A stretch of 54,636 nucleotides of DNA. Source: Paludibacteraceae bacterium (GTDB lineage Bacteria > Bacteroidota > Bacteroidia > Bacteroidales > Paludibacteraceae). Shown here in pieces: positions 32,595-39,600 of this stretch. Where the stretch lies: positions 1-54,636 of the forward strand of contig JAFSLP010000016.1 in the NCBI GenBank assembly GCA_017448345.1, in the 5' to 3' direction. The notes beneath the pieces were generated by a model. The model made no database searches. It saw nothing but the letters and a program-made list of their open reading frames with translations, and was not told where the DNA came from. How positions within the stretch are numbered: position 1 is the first letter of the stretch; each line of letters starts with the position of its first letter. Position numbers and translations under genes: made by a program.

Positions 32595-32636
32595 AGTTTT
32601 CCCTACTCCCTTTACGTTGGCGGTTCGGGTTTCTCC
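32595..32636 (-). promoter_or_regulatory. 42-bp shared leader element, copy 1
   Basis: See 31377-31418. It lies 16 bp upstream of the barrel start codon and downstream of the leader RNA terminator, so it is present only on read-through mRNA. Confidence 0.65.
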
Positions 32637-32693
32637 TATTTCTCTGTAAATTTCGGCTTACTCCGGTTAATATAATCAAGTATATATACACAA

Positions 32694-32990
32694 CAAAAAA
32701 GCGGGACTGCACTATTGCTGTTCCGCGATTCGAGGCTCTGGTATTGCCTTTTGTTCCAAACAACAACACTGAAGCCCACGCTGTATGCATCTATACGTAC
32801 GCATATGCGTACCTTATTATACATACCACAGGGCACCTTGTGCTGCAATGTTTTGGAACAGTGAATTTACCAGATTCCGAATCGCCAAAACAAAGCGCTT
32901 AAGACGCCTTTTTCAATATGTCCTGTATCTCACCCGCCCGAAAGACATATACCCTCAGCGTGGGCTCAATACGGCAAAACTTCCGTTTTG
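32694..32990 (-). ncRNA. Structured leader RNA of the CXXX operon
   Basis: About 300 nt between the promoter at 32996 and a terminator-like hairpin (GCGGGAC/GTTCCGC at 32701-32707 and 32720-32726, A6 on the plus strand giving U6). It is closed by an 11-bp perfect helix (32773-32783 with 32956-32966). Inside it lie hairpins TGTTTTGG/CCAAAACA (32849-32856 with 32885-32892) and ATATGTC/GACATAT (32916-32922 with 32944-32950), plus the 16-bp palindrome GTACGCATATGCGTAC (32797-32812). A hairpin GCAAAAC/GTTTTGC overlaps the start. No coding frame looks real. It could be an attenuating leader or riboswitch, or a free small RNA. No known class recognised. Confidence 0.6.
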
Positions 32991-32995
32991 CGCTG

Positions 32996-33027
32996 CAAAA
33001 ATACTACTTTTTTTTGATATATGCAAG
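32996..33027 (-). promoter_or_regulatory. Promoter of the CXXX RiPP operon
   Basis: CTTGCATATATC, A8, GTAG, TATTTTTG (32996-33003) on the minus strand; spacing 23. It is the only consensus promoter upstream of the nine-gene run down to tatC. Confidence 0.8.
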
Positions 33028-33068
33028 AGTAAACCGTATTTTTTTCGATTTTTTCTCATAAGTAGGCA

Positions 33069-33095
33069 TAAAAAAACGGACCGAAGTCCGTCTTT
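33069..33095 (-). terminator. Terminator of the DUF3990 cassette
   Basis: ACGGAC (33076-33081), CGAA, GTCCGT (33086-33091); as minus-strand RNA the loop is UUCG, followed by U7. Confidence 0.88.
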
Positions 33096-33140
33096 TATTC
33101 AATATGTTTTCCTGTCAAACGTTAGCGGGTGGCGGTAGTA

Positions 33141-33344
33141 TCATATCGTCTGATACAAAGACACCGGTCCTTCATGCCAGCGTTTGGTACTTTCCTGTTC
33201 CAATTGTTTATACATCGCAGAGGAATACACGCGGCGGATAGCTTCAATCGTACTGATATGCTCGTCCTCAGCCAACATGTCTGCCACCCAACTTACTTTG
33301 AACGGCAGAAGCAGATACAGATTTTGTTGTGTTATCTCGCTCAT
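33141..33344 (-). CDS. Small DUF3791-like protein of the DUF3990 cassette
   Basis: 67 residues: MSEITQQNLYLLLPFKVSWVADMLAEDEH and a helical rest ending GPVSLYQTI. Start at 33344 is set by the ATGA overlap with the DUF3990 stop codon; the longer frame to 33491 lies inside that gene. By size, position and helical pattern it is probably an antitoxin-side protein. The DUF3791 resemblance is weak. Confidence 0.6.
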   Translation of the reverse strand: MSEITQQNLYLLLPFKVSWVADMLAEDEHISTIEAIRRVYSSAMYKQLEQESTKRWHEGPVSLYQTI

Positions 33345-33826
33345 GGCAGAATCTCCTTTGCTTTTACAAATGTCAAGGCTTTGAGTGCCTGTTCGGTATG
33401 GAACAGATACTGGTCCACTAAATCGTAGGTGCGCAGTTCTACAAGCAAGTTCTCCTTGCTCATCACGCCTCCTTCGTACAACGTGAAGCACGCATATACA
33501 CGGTCGTTGGCTACCGGACCGTACACCACATCGTAGTTATGAGTAAAGGTGCGGTTCAAACGGTTATTCATGACGAACTCCAGCCACTCGTCTGTCGGTG
33601 AATCAAAAAGAGCGCAATGGAACTGTTTCAGGGTCTCCAAGTCCAATTCGTACTCATTGACATAGCCTTTTCGGGCACCGCTGTCCCTCATGCGTTTGCG
33701 CACCCAGTCTTCCGCTTGTTTGGCGGAAGTGGTGGTATAGAAGCCTGTTCCGTAATCCAATGTGCGGATGGCTTGGCGTATCTCCGGCGTCGGGACGCGC
33801 TCTAAACTGCCGTGATAGACTCTCAT
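33341..33826 (-). CDS. DUF3990 domain protein, probable ADP-ribosyltransferase-like toxin
   Basis: 161 residues. It opens with MRVYHGSLERVPTPEI, an H-G pair after a short strand as in ART folds, then DYGTGFYTTTSAKQAEDWVRKR, which fits the second conserved ART-type block. NDRVYACFTLY is in the C-terminal half. DUF3990 is found in small operons with DUF3791 proteins and is thought to act as a toxin. It overlaps its neighbours on each side by 4 bp (ATGA), so the three are translated together. Toxicity is inferred from family and context. Confidence 0.75.
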   Translation of the reverse strand: MRVYHGSLERVPTPEIRQAIRTLDYGTGFYTTTSAKQAEDWVRKRMRDSGARKGYVNEYELDLETLKQFHCALFDSPTDEWLEFVMNNRLNRTFTHNYDVVYGPVANDRVYACFTLYEGGVMSKENLLVELRTYDLVDQYLFHTEQALKALTFVKAKEILP

Positions 33827-34038
33827 TGCTTTCTTTTATTGATAAATTCGTCAATATCTTCCATAATCCACTGCGCACTTTGCGTATGCAACGGCTCGTA
33901 ACCAGCTTCCAGATATTCCAAGACACCGTATTGGTCAAGGATGCGCATGGATTGCTCCCCCGTCAAGTGATGACGTTGCTTGTATTGCTCAATGCAAAAA
34001 GCAAGGAACAGTGATATTTCGTTACTTCGCGTGGACAT
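33823..34038 (-). CDS. DUF3791 domain protein, probable antitoxin
   Basis: 71 residues, helical: MSTRSNEISLFLAFCIEQYK, then LTGEQSMRILDQYGVLEYLEAGYEPLHTQ in part. This matches the DUF3791 pattern of a short N-terminal helix, a Y/F-K-x(4)-L-T-G-x-E turn and a Leu-rich end. It is the first gene of the cassette, read from the promoter at 34092-34123, the usual order for an antitoxin. Confidence 0.72.
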   Translation of the reverse strand: MSTRSNEISLFLAFCIEQYKQRHHLTGEQSMRILDQYGVLEYLEAGYEPLHTQSAQWIMEDIDEFINKRKQ

Positions 34039-34091
34039 CTCTTTGCAACTTTCTTATATCCCTAAAGGGAACGAACTGCATGATTCGGCTG

Positions 34092-34123
34092 CAAAGATAC
34101 TGCTTTTTTTTGACATTTGCAAG
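34092..34123 (-). promoter_or_regulatory. Promoter of the DUF3791/DUF3990 cassette
   Basis: CTTGCAAATGTC, A8, GCAG, TATCTTTG (34092-34099); spacing 23. Confidence 0.82.
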
Positions 34124-34346
34124 AGGGTGGGGGATTTTTATGCGTTTTTTTTCTGGAGAATCCGGAAGAAAAAGCAACAAAGAATACAACAAATAAAAAA
34201 GCGACAGGATTTGCGGTGTTTTTTTTCTCCCCTTATTTTATAAGGGGTGAGAGGACAGATAAATGTCGCTACTCGGAGAGACACCCGAGAGAGAAGAAAC
34301 ACGCACTTTGCTACGGTGCTATGCCTAAACGCCCTAATAATAGAGA
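34124..34346. other. Gene-free stretch between diverging units
   Basis: No coding sequence I can support. It is AT-rich at first, then holds a hairpin CCCCTTAT-TTT-ATAAGGGG (34232-34250) without a clear T-run. No consensus promoter for the DUF3987 gene is visible. Confidence 0.4.
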
Positions 34347-34410
34347 GGGTCTTTAAGGTCTTTAAGGACTTTAAGGACTTTAAGGACTTTTCATGTTTAA
34401 CCATTTAACA
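34347..34410. repeat. AAGGACTTT tandem repeat plus TTTAACC words
   Basis: Five copies of GTCTTTAAG/GACTTTAAG with a 10-11-bp period (34347-34390), then GTTTAACCATTTAACA. It lies just before the DUF3987 start. The first family recurs in frame in uvrA (45979-46022). Confidence 0.75.
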
Positions 34411-34421
34411 CCTTAATTAGT

Positions 34422-35741
34422 ATGATGAACAAATTATCTATCCCGGCGAAGGAGGAGCAGGATCTCCACATCGCCAAACACATCGAGCCGGAAACACTAC
34501 CGGCAATCATCCAACCGGTTATGGCACTCGCGCAGACGGATGCCGAGAAAGACATGCTGCTGCTCGCGCTCCTCACCGCCGCAGGCAGCTGTATGCCCAA
34601 CCTCTATTTCCGCTACGGACTGACGGGCAAGAAGTATTTTCCCAATCTGCAATGTTTTATTGTAGGTTCTGCGGCTTGCGGAAAAGGTATCGCCAACCTC
34701 GCCTTGGAGTTAGTGAGCAAGGTGCACGAAGCGCAACCGCTCGTCATTGCCGGTGACTCGTCCTATCCGGGTTTTTACCGCCAATTAGCGAAACAGAACG
34801 GACGCGGGTATATCCACGAGTCCGAAGGCTCGGTCATCACCGACGTGTGGCGCTCGTCCGTGGCAAACTATAACACCGCCCTCCGCAAGGCTGCCGAACA
34901 CGAGCCCGTCACCCGCAACCGTGCGAACAACTCTTCCGTCATCGCCTGTCCGCAGCTCTCCGTCCTACTCACCGGCACCTTCAGCCAGTACAAAGCCCTT
35001 GTGCCGAGTATCGAGAACGGTTATTTCTCGCGCCTCCTGACCCTCATCATCAACGACCAGCAGGCGTTCAGCCACCGTTATGTAGAGCCGGGCAGCGGCA
35101 GAAACGGCGTGATGCGCGTGGCGGCGGAGCAGTTGTACGGACTGTACGAACACCTCTATTTCTGCAAGCCCGTGGAGTTTGCTTTGACCGCTGACCAGCG
35201 CACACGCCTCGGGCAGCACTTGGAGAACGCATACCCGATGCTCATGCAGCTCCTCGGGCAGAATTTCCACTCCGTCGTCCTCCGCATGGCGGTCCAGATA
35301 GAGCGGATAGCGATGATACTGAGCGCGTTGAGGTCCTGCTCTCCTCGGTATTCCGAGGATTCTCTTTCTTCTTTTACAGGCGAATCGGATTCGCCTCTCT
35401 CTCCGTCTGTTAGCCCGGAATTGAATTCCGGTACATTCCTCTGCTCCGACACCGACTATGCCACGGCGGAACTCATCGGCAACAAGCTCCTGCTGCATAT
35501 GGCTTCCGCTTATCGCCTCATCAACGGCGCAGAGCAACCCTCCGTCCCTGCCGTCCAACCCCTCGACCAGCGCCAAATGCTCCTCTCCCTCCTCCCATCG
35601 GAGTTCGCCTCCAAGACACTCGTTGCCGAAGCTGCCTCGCAAGGCATCTCACGACGTACGGCTATCAGGTGGAATGAAACTTGGCTGCAACATGGGCTGG
35701 TTCGGCAAATCAAATACGGAATATATAAAAAATTGGCATGA
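34422..35741 (+). CDS. DUF3987-like protein (mobile element-associated)
   Basis: 439 residues. The region FPNLQCFIVGSAACGKGIAN holds an atypical P-loop (GSAACGKG), as in DUF3987 proteins of Bacteroidota. Downstream are a Walker-B-like strand (PQLSVLLTGT), SIENGYFSRLL, and a C-terminal helix-turn-helix (SQGISRRTAIRWNETW). DUF3987 proteins are often found in integrated elements beside small proteins like the next gene. An insert at about 305-345, low in complexity (SPRYSEDSLSSFTGESDSPL), is coded by three short palindromes. Function unknown; DNA replication or primase-linked roles have been proposed for relatives. Confidence 0.7.
   Translation: MMNKLSIPAKEEQDLHIAKHIEPETLPAIIQPVMALAQTDAEKDMLLLALLTAAGSCMPNLYFRYGLTGKKYFPNLQCFIVGSAACGKGIANLALELVSKVHEAQPLVIAGDSSYPGFYRQLAKQNGRGYIHESEGSVITDVWRSSVANYNTALRKAAEHEPVTRNRANNSSVIACPQLSVLLTGTFSQYKALVPSIENGYFSRLLTLIINDQQAFSHRYVEPGSGRNGVMRVAAEQLYGLYEHLYFCKPVEFALTADQRTRLGQHLENAYPMLMQLLGQNFHSVVLRMAVQIERIAMILSALRSCSPRYSEDSLSSFTGESDSPLSPSVSPELNSGTFLCSDTDYATAELIGNKLLLHMASAYRLINGAEQPSVPAVQPLDQRQMLLSLLPSEFASKTLVAEAASQGISRRTAIRWNETWLQHGLVRQIKYGIYKKLA
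35343..35431 (+). repeat. Three short palindromes inside the DUF3987 gene
   Basis: CCTCGG-TATT-CCGAGG (35343-35358), GGCGAATC-G-GATTCGCC (35379-35395) and CCGGAATT-G-AATTCCGG (35415-35431), all perfect, in 89 bp and in frame. A decayed fourth, GGCGAATACGATTCACC, lies after the gene at 35827. Confidence 0.8.
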
Positions 35742-35803
35742 CACTCTTGGCACACTTGACACACTTCCGCTAAACTGTGCCAACTGTGTCAACTGTGCCA
35801 CTG
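35740..35803. repeat. GTGCCAACT tandem repeat over the DUF3987 stop codon
   Basis: GGCACACTTGACACACTT then GTGCCAACTGTGTCAACTGT and GCCAC; units of 8-10 bp. The rest of the gap to 36097 (356 bp in all) has no gene I can support. Confidence 0.65.
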
Positions 35804-36097
35804 CAAAAAATGCTTCGTTCTTTGCAGGCGAATACGATTCACCACCCCCTGAAATCGTTAGTTGTTCTTATCTATTCTTAGTGATCCGTTAACCATCATC
35901 GAGGGTACCAGCCACCCATATGCAGCCCATCCCCTCACAATCTAATAGTTTAACCCTTTTACCCCTCTCTTCTGGCTTAGAGGAGCCTTCTCTCCCTCGG
36001 GCAGTGAAATGTATTTCGCTGGCCGAAGAGCGGGGGCATCCGAGTAACTATCCTTAAAACGGAGTTTTGAGGCGCTTACGAGGATAGCCAGCGCGAC

Positions 36098-36502
36098 ATG
36101 GCACATTACCAACCTACTGCCGGTTTTGAGTCTTTCACCGGCGCAATCAGCAAAAAGAAAGACCAAGCCCATCGTTTAGTCACCCGTCTCAAATCGGTCA
36201 AGGACCCGCTTACGGGCGAAGTGGTAGGGCATGGACCGAAAGAGATCTACGCCCAGAACCCGTGTGATTATAAGGAGCACCCGCTAACGCAGGGCGAGCA
36301 GACCCAGCGCAGCAAATGGCGTGAAGCCTGCCGCGAGGCGAGTGCTATCGTCCGCGACAAGAGTCATCCGCGATATATGGAGATGTACGAGCGGTGGCGC
36401 GAGCAACTGACGGACAAAGAGCCCGCCAACTCCTCTGCCGCTCCCTGCATGCAGTTTCCTAATTTCGTGCGGGCGGTGCTGGTGAAGGGATTGCAGGAGT
36501 AG
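36098..36502 (+). CDS. Conserved small protein, DUF3987 companion
   Basis: 134 residues, basic, no signal. The start MAHYQPTAGFESFTGAISKKKD and the middle KEHPLTQGEQTQRSKWREA resemble a family of small Bacteroidales proteins of unknown function that I recall as beginning with a Y-x-L/P-T-x-x-F/L-x-(S/T)FTG-x-(I/L)SKKK pattern. The C-terminal 30 residues differ from what I recall of the family. A possible relative's C-terminal remnant is at 49733-49816. Confidence 0.6.
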   Translation: MAHYQPTAGFESFTGAISKKKDQAHRLVTRLKSVKDPLTGEVVGHGPKEIYAQNPCDYKEHPLTQGEQTQRSKWREACREASAIVRDKSHPRYMEMYERWREQLTDKEPANSSAAPCMQFPNFVRAVLVKGLQE

Positions 36503-36529
36503 TATTATTTATGTCCGGAACACATAAAA

Positions 36530-36560
36530 ACACCGCCACGTTTCAGTTGCGTGGCGGTGT
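36530..36560. terminator. Hairpin between converging genes
   Basis: ACACCGCCACG (36530-36540), 9-nt loop, CGTGGCGGTGT (36550-36560), A-run on the left giving a U-run for the minus-strand gene. The stem repeats the one at 26927-26953. Confidence 0.85.
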
Positions 36561-36566
36561 GGATTA

Positions 36567-37682
36567 TTACATATTCCGGAGGTTATGCTTGGCGATGACG
36601 GTGCCGTTTTGGACGACAAACATGCCCGGGTTGGCGCGGACGATGGTCTTGAGCGTCACAGGGTCGATGGTACAGAAGACCTGTTCTGCCGTCTCCGCAT
36701 CCATTCCTATTTCTTCCGCAAAGGCGTAGATGTCATCTTCGCCGGAGCCGGTGAGGAAATAGCATTTCTCGCCGTGCAGCGTACAGTCGGCATAGAGACG
36801 CAGCAGTTTGTCGGTCTGCTTGCGGTCGGTCTTATGCAGGTCGTACATCGTCACAAGCGTCACGGGCTCTTCGGATTCGAGAACGTCGTAAGTGATATCG
36901 TCAAACTCCATCGTCAGGATTTCGAAGTCATGAATCGGTGCTTCATAGCCTTTCTTGACGAGGACGGAGCGCTGATCGACAAAGGTCCATGTGCTGTCGC
37001 CTTTGGGGTAGTTCTCCAAGGTGAACTCCTGCTGCACGCCGTCTTTCTCGTAGATAAGGGTCGTCTCATAGACGTCCGGTTCGGCGTCTTCGGGAATCTC
37101 CATGAGGGCAGGGATGTTATTGCCGATTTTATAGGGCCGGAAATCGAGCGGCGGCAGGTGTGTGTAGCTGTAGCCCATGATAACTCCTCCGGAGACGAGC
37201 GCCAGCAACGCGATGACCAGTTCCGCCCACCAAGAGAAAGTCTGCGGGATGGCTTTGCGGCAGACGAGCAGTACGATGACCAAGCAGAGGAGGACGATAT
37301 TTTTCCAGAATGTCTGCCAGTTGGTGAGCACCAGTGCGTCTCCGAAGCAGCCGCAGTCCGAGACGGGGTTAGTGAGCGCAATCCAGAGCGTGAGAGGTGT
37401 CATCACGAGATAGAAGAGGAGGGATAACCATGCCGTCCAGTTTGTACGGATATTAAAGAGCATGCATATGCCTAACAGCCATTCCGCAGCAATCAGACAT
37501 ACAGCAGCTGTTCCTGCCAACGGCAGCAAGTCTGTGAAGAGCCCGCCGAAGGCTTTGAGGTAATCCTCTATTTTATAGACGGTGCCTAACGGATCCACGG
37601 CTTTGACGAAACCGGAGAAGATAAAGGTCAGAGCCAGCAGTGTGCGTGCCACGGAGCCGATGATATGTTTAGTCTTTCTCAT
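36567..37682 (-). CDS. DoxX/MauE-like membrane protein, BT_3928 family
   Basis: 371 residues. The first half is a four- to five-helix DoxX/MauE-type membrane domain (LLALTFIFSGFVKAVDPLGTVYKIEDYL; DCGCFGDALVLTNW, the Cys pair of MauE-type proteins). The second half (about 175-371) is a periplasmic thioredoxin-fold-like domain without a CxxC. I know this architecture as the BT_3928 family of Bacteroidota. Electron transfer or disulfide handling is likely but untested. It overlaps the DUF1599 gene by 14 bp, a conserved pairing. Confidence 0.78.
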   Translation of the reverse strand: MRKTKHIIGSVARTLLALTFIFSGFVKAVDPLGTVYKIEDYLKAFGGLFTDLLPLAGTAAVCLIAAEWLLGICMLFNIRTNWTAWLSLLFYLVMTPLTLWIALTNPVSDCGCFGDALVLTNWQTFWKNIVLLCLVIVLLVCRKAIPQTFSWWAELVIALLALVSGGVIMGYSYTHLPPLDFRPYKIGNNIPALMEIPEDAEPDVYETTLIYEKDGVQQEFTLENYPKGDSTWTFVDQRSVLVKKGYEAPIHDFEILTMEFDDITYDVLESEEPVTLVTMYDLHKTDRKQTDKLLRLYADCTLHGEKCYFLTGSGEDDIYAFAEEIGMDAETAEQVFCTIDPVTLKTIVRANPGMFVVQNGTVIAKHNLRNM

Positions 37683-38217
37683 AATGAATAAGGTCGAATA
37701 TTGCGTAATTGATAATATCGAAATAATTGCCTTCCACGCCCTCGGAGGCGATGGTTTTTCCTTCGTGGGTGAGAATAGTCTTGATGCGAATGATTTTAGC
37801 GAGAATCATATCCACAATACCTTCTTTTGACATCTCTCTCCAAGCCTCGCCGTAGTCATGGTTCTTGCGCATCATCAGTTCTTTGGCTTCGAATAACACG
37901 GCGTCGTATTGTCCGGCGGCTTCTTCGTTCGTCATATCCACCCCGTCCGCAAACCCTTTGCGTGCTTGGATGATAGCCGTAATACCATAATTGACAATCG
38001 CGCGCAGGTTCCCTTCTATATCGTCGCCCACCAGACTCACGCCGGTCTCTTGCCGCTGCCGGATATTGCAGGCTTTGATATACAACTGGTCTGTTATTCC
38101 GTGCAACCGGAAAATGCGCCATGAAGCACCGTAATCCTGCATCTTATCGACAAAAATCTGCCGGCATTTGGCGGTCACTTCATCAAACTGGCGTTCAGTA
38201 TTTTCGCATTTACTCAT
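37669..38217 (-). CDS. DUF1599 domain protein
   Basis: 182 residues made of two similar helical halves, each with a K-x-x-DYG-x(0-1)-(S/A)W motif: [19 protein letters not shown] and [22 protein letters not shown]1599 is the nucleotide modification-associated domain found in all-alpha NTP-pyrophosphatase-like proteins. No enzyme activity is established for this form. It overlaps hisS by 4 bp (ATGA) and the BT_3928 gene by 14 bp. Confidence 0.88.
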   Translation of the reverse strand: MSKCENTERQFDEVTAKCRQIFVDKMQDYGASWRIFRLHGITDQLYIKACNIRQRQETGVSLVGDDIEGNLRAIVNYGITAIIQARKGFADGVDMTNEEAAGQYDAVLFEAKELMMRKNHDYGEAWREMSKEGIVDMILAKIIRIKTILTHEGKTIASEGVEGNYFDIINYAIFDLIHYEKD

Positions 38218-39569
38218 TTTCGTATTTTCTCATTTATTATTTCGTCCAGAGATACGAGTTGCTGTTCTCCGGTGGTCATGTTTTTGAGCATGACTTTGTT
38301 CTGCGCCATCTCGTCGCCGCCTACGATGGCTACAAACGGAATATTCTTGTCGTTGGCGTAACCCATCTGTTTCTTCATTTTAGCAGGTTCGGGATAGACT
38401 TCTACGGCAATGCCGTTAGCGCGGAGCTCTTTTGCCCAGCGGAGCGCATAACGCAGTTCGTCCTGCCCGAAGGTGGCAAAGAGCACCCGGGTACTTGATT
38501 GTAATTCTTGCGGGAACAGATTCAGTTCGGTCAGCACATCGTAAATGCGGTCGGCGCCAAAAGAGATGCCCACGCCGGAGACATTGGGCAGACCGAAGAT
38601 GCCCGTCAGGTTGTCATAACGTCCGCCGCCGGTGATGGAGCCTATCTGTGCATCCAATGCTTTCACCTCGAAGATGGCACCGGTGTAGTAGTTCAATCCG
38701 CGTGCAAGGCAGAGGTCGAGTTCTATTGTCAGACCGCTCCGCTGTTGGACCGCTCCGCTGTTGGACCGCTCCGCTGTTAGACCGACTGCGTCTGTAAGGT
38801 TAAAGATTTCCTCCATCTCTGCTACACCTTTCAGACCGATTTCGCTGGAAGCGAGGATGGTACGCAGGGCGGTGAGTTTGTCCGCCGTAGAGCCGCTGAG
38901 ATTAAGAATCGGTTGCAGTTTGGCTACTTGCTCGTCGCTCAAGCCGCGTTCAAGGAGCTCGTTGTTCACCGCATCGACACCGATTTTGTCGAGTTTGTCG
39001 ATGGCTACGGTGATGTCAATGATTTTGTCCGGAGCACCGATGACTTCGGCGATACCGGCAAGTATCTTGCGGTTGTTGATATGCAGGCACACGTTGATAC
39101 CGAGCCGGCGATAGACCTCTTCGACAATCTGTATCAGCTCCAGTTCGCCGAGCAGGCTGTCCGAACCGATGACGTCCACGTCGCACTGGTAGAACTCGCG
39201 GTAACGCCCTTTCTGCGGTCTGTCCGCACGCCAGACAGGCTGAATCTGGAACCGTTTGAAGGGGAACGAAATCTCCTCGCGGTGCTGTACTACATATCGC
39301 GCAAAGGGCACGGTGAGGTCATAGCGCAAGCCTTTCTCCGGAGCCAAGGCGGCTTTCTCGCCGCTGTTCTGGATACGGAAGAGCAGTTTGTCACCTTCTT
39401 CGCCGTACTTGCCCATCAGGGTGCCGATATTTTCCATCGCAGGCGTCTCAATCTGCTGGAAACCGTAGAGGGAGAAGACACTCCGGATGGTGTCGAAGAT
39501 ATAATTGCGTCGTGCCATTTCGAGTTGTCCGAAATCACGCGTGCCTTTGGGTATGCTTGGTTTTGTCAT
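38214..39569 (-). CDS. hisS: Histidine--tRNA ligase
   Basis: A 451-residue class II synthetase. Landmarks: start [12 protein letters not shown], motif 2 [17 protein letters not shown], the HisA motif [18 protein letters not shown], and [12 protein letters not shown]-terminal anticodon-binding domain follows. Between motif 2 and HisA the linker carries [16 protein letters not shown], coded by three tandem copies of a 16-bp unit (48 bp, so the frame is kept). The length is close to normal. Confidence 0.96.
   Translation of the reverse strand: MTKPSIPKGTRDFGQLEMARRNYIFDTIRSVFSLYGFQQIETPAMENIGTLMGKYGEEGDKLLFRIQNSGEKAALAPEKGLRYDLTVPFARYVVQHREEISFPFKRFQIQPVWRADRPQKGRYREFYQCDVDVIGSDSLLGELELIQIVEEVYRRLGINVCLHINNRKILAGIAEVIGAPDKIIDITVAIDKLDKIGVDAVNNELLERGLSDEQVAKLQPILNLSGSTADKLTALRTILASSEIGLKGVAEMEEIFNLTDAVGLTAERSNSGAVQQRSGLTIELDLCLARGLNYYTGAIFEVKALDAQIGSITGGGRYDNLTGIFGLPNVSGVGISFGADRIYDVLTELNLFPQELQSSTRVLFATFGQDELRYALRWAKELRANGIAVEVYPEPAKMKKQMGYANDKNIPFVAIVGGDEMAQNKVMLKNMTTGEQQLVSLDEIINEKIRK
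38732..38785. repeat. Three tandem 16-bp units inside hisS
   Basis: GACCGCTCCGCTGTTG at 38732, 38748 and 38764 (last base A in the third), then a partial fourth (GACCG). 3 x 16 = 48, a multiple of three, so the reading frame is intact though each copy is read in a different frame. Confidence 0.88.
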
Positions 39570-39573
39570 AAGA

Positions 39574-39600
39574 TAATTAAAAATTACGAATTACGAATTG
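39574..39600. repeat. AATTACGAATT repeat over the waaA stop codon
   Basis: AATTAAAAATTACGAATTAC then GAATTG. The stop codon of waaA (39591-39593) is within it. Confidence 0.7.

Noticed and set aside
32785-33138. 117-residue plus-strand frame across the leader RNA and promoter
   Set aside because: Its middle (ILLFFDICKSK) is the translation of the promoter A-tract read backwards; similar peptides appear opposite other promoters (34011, 52098), so it is not a gene.
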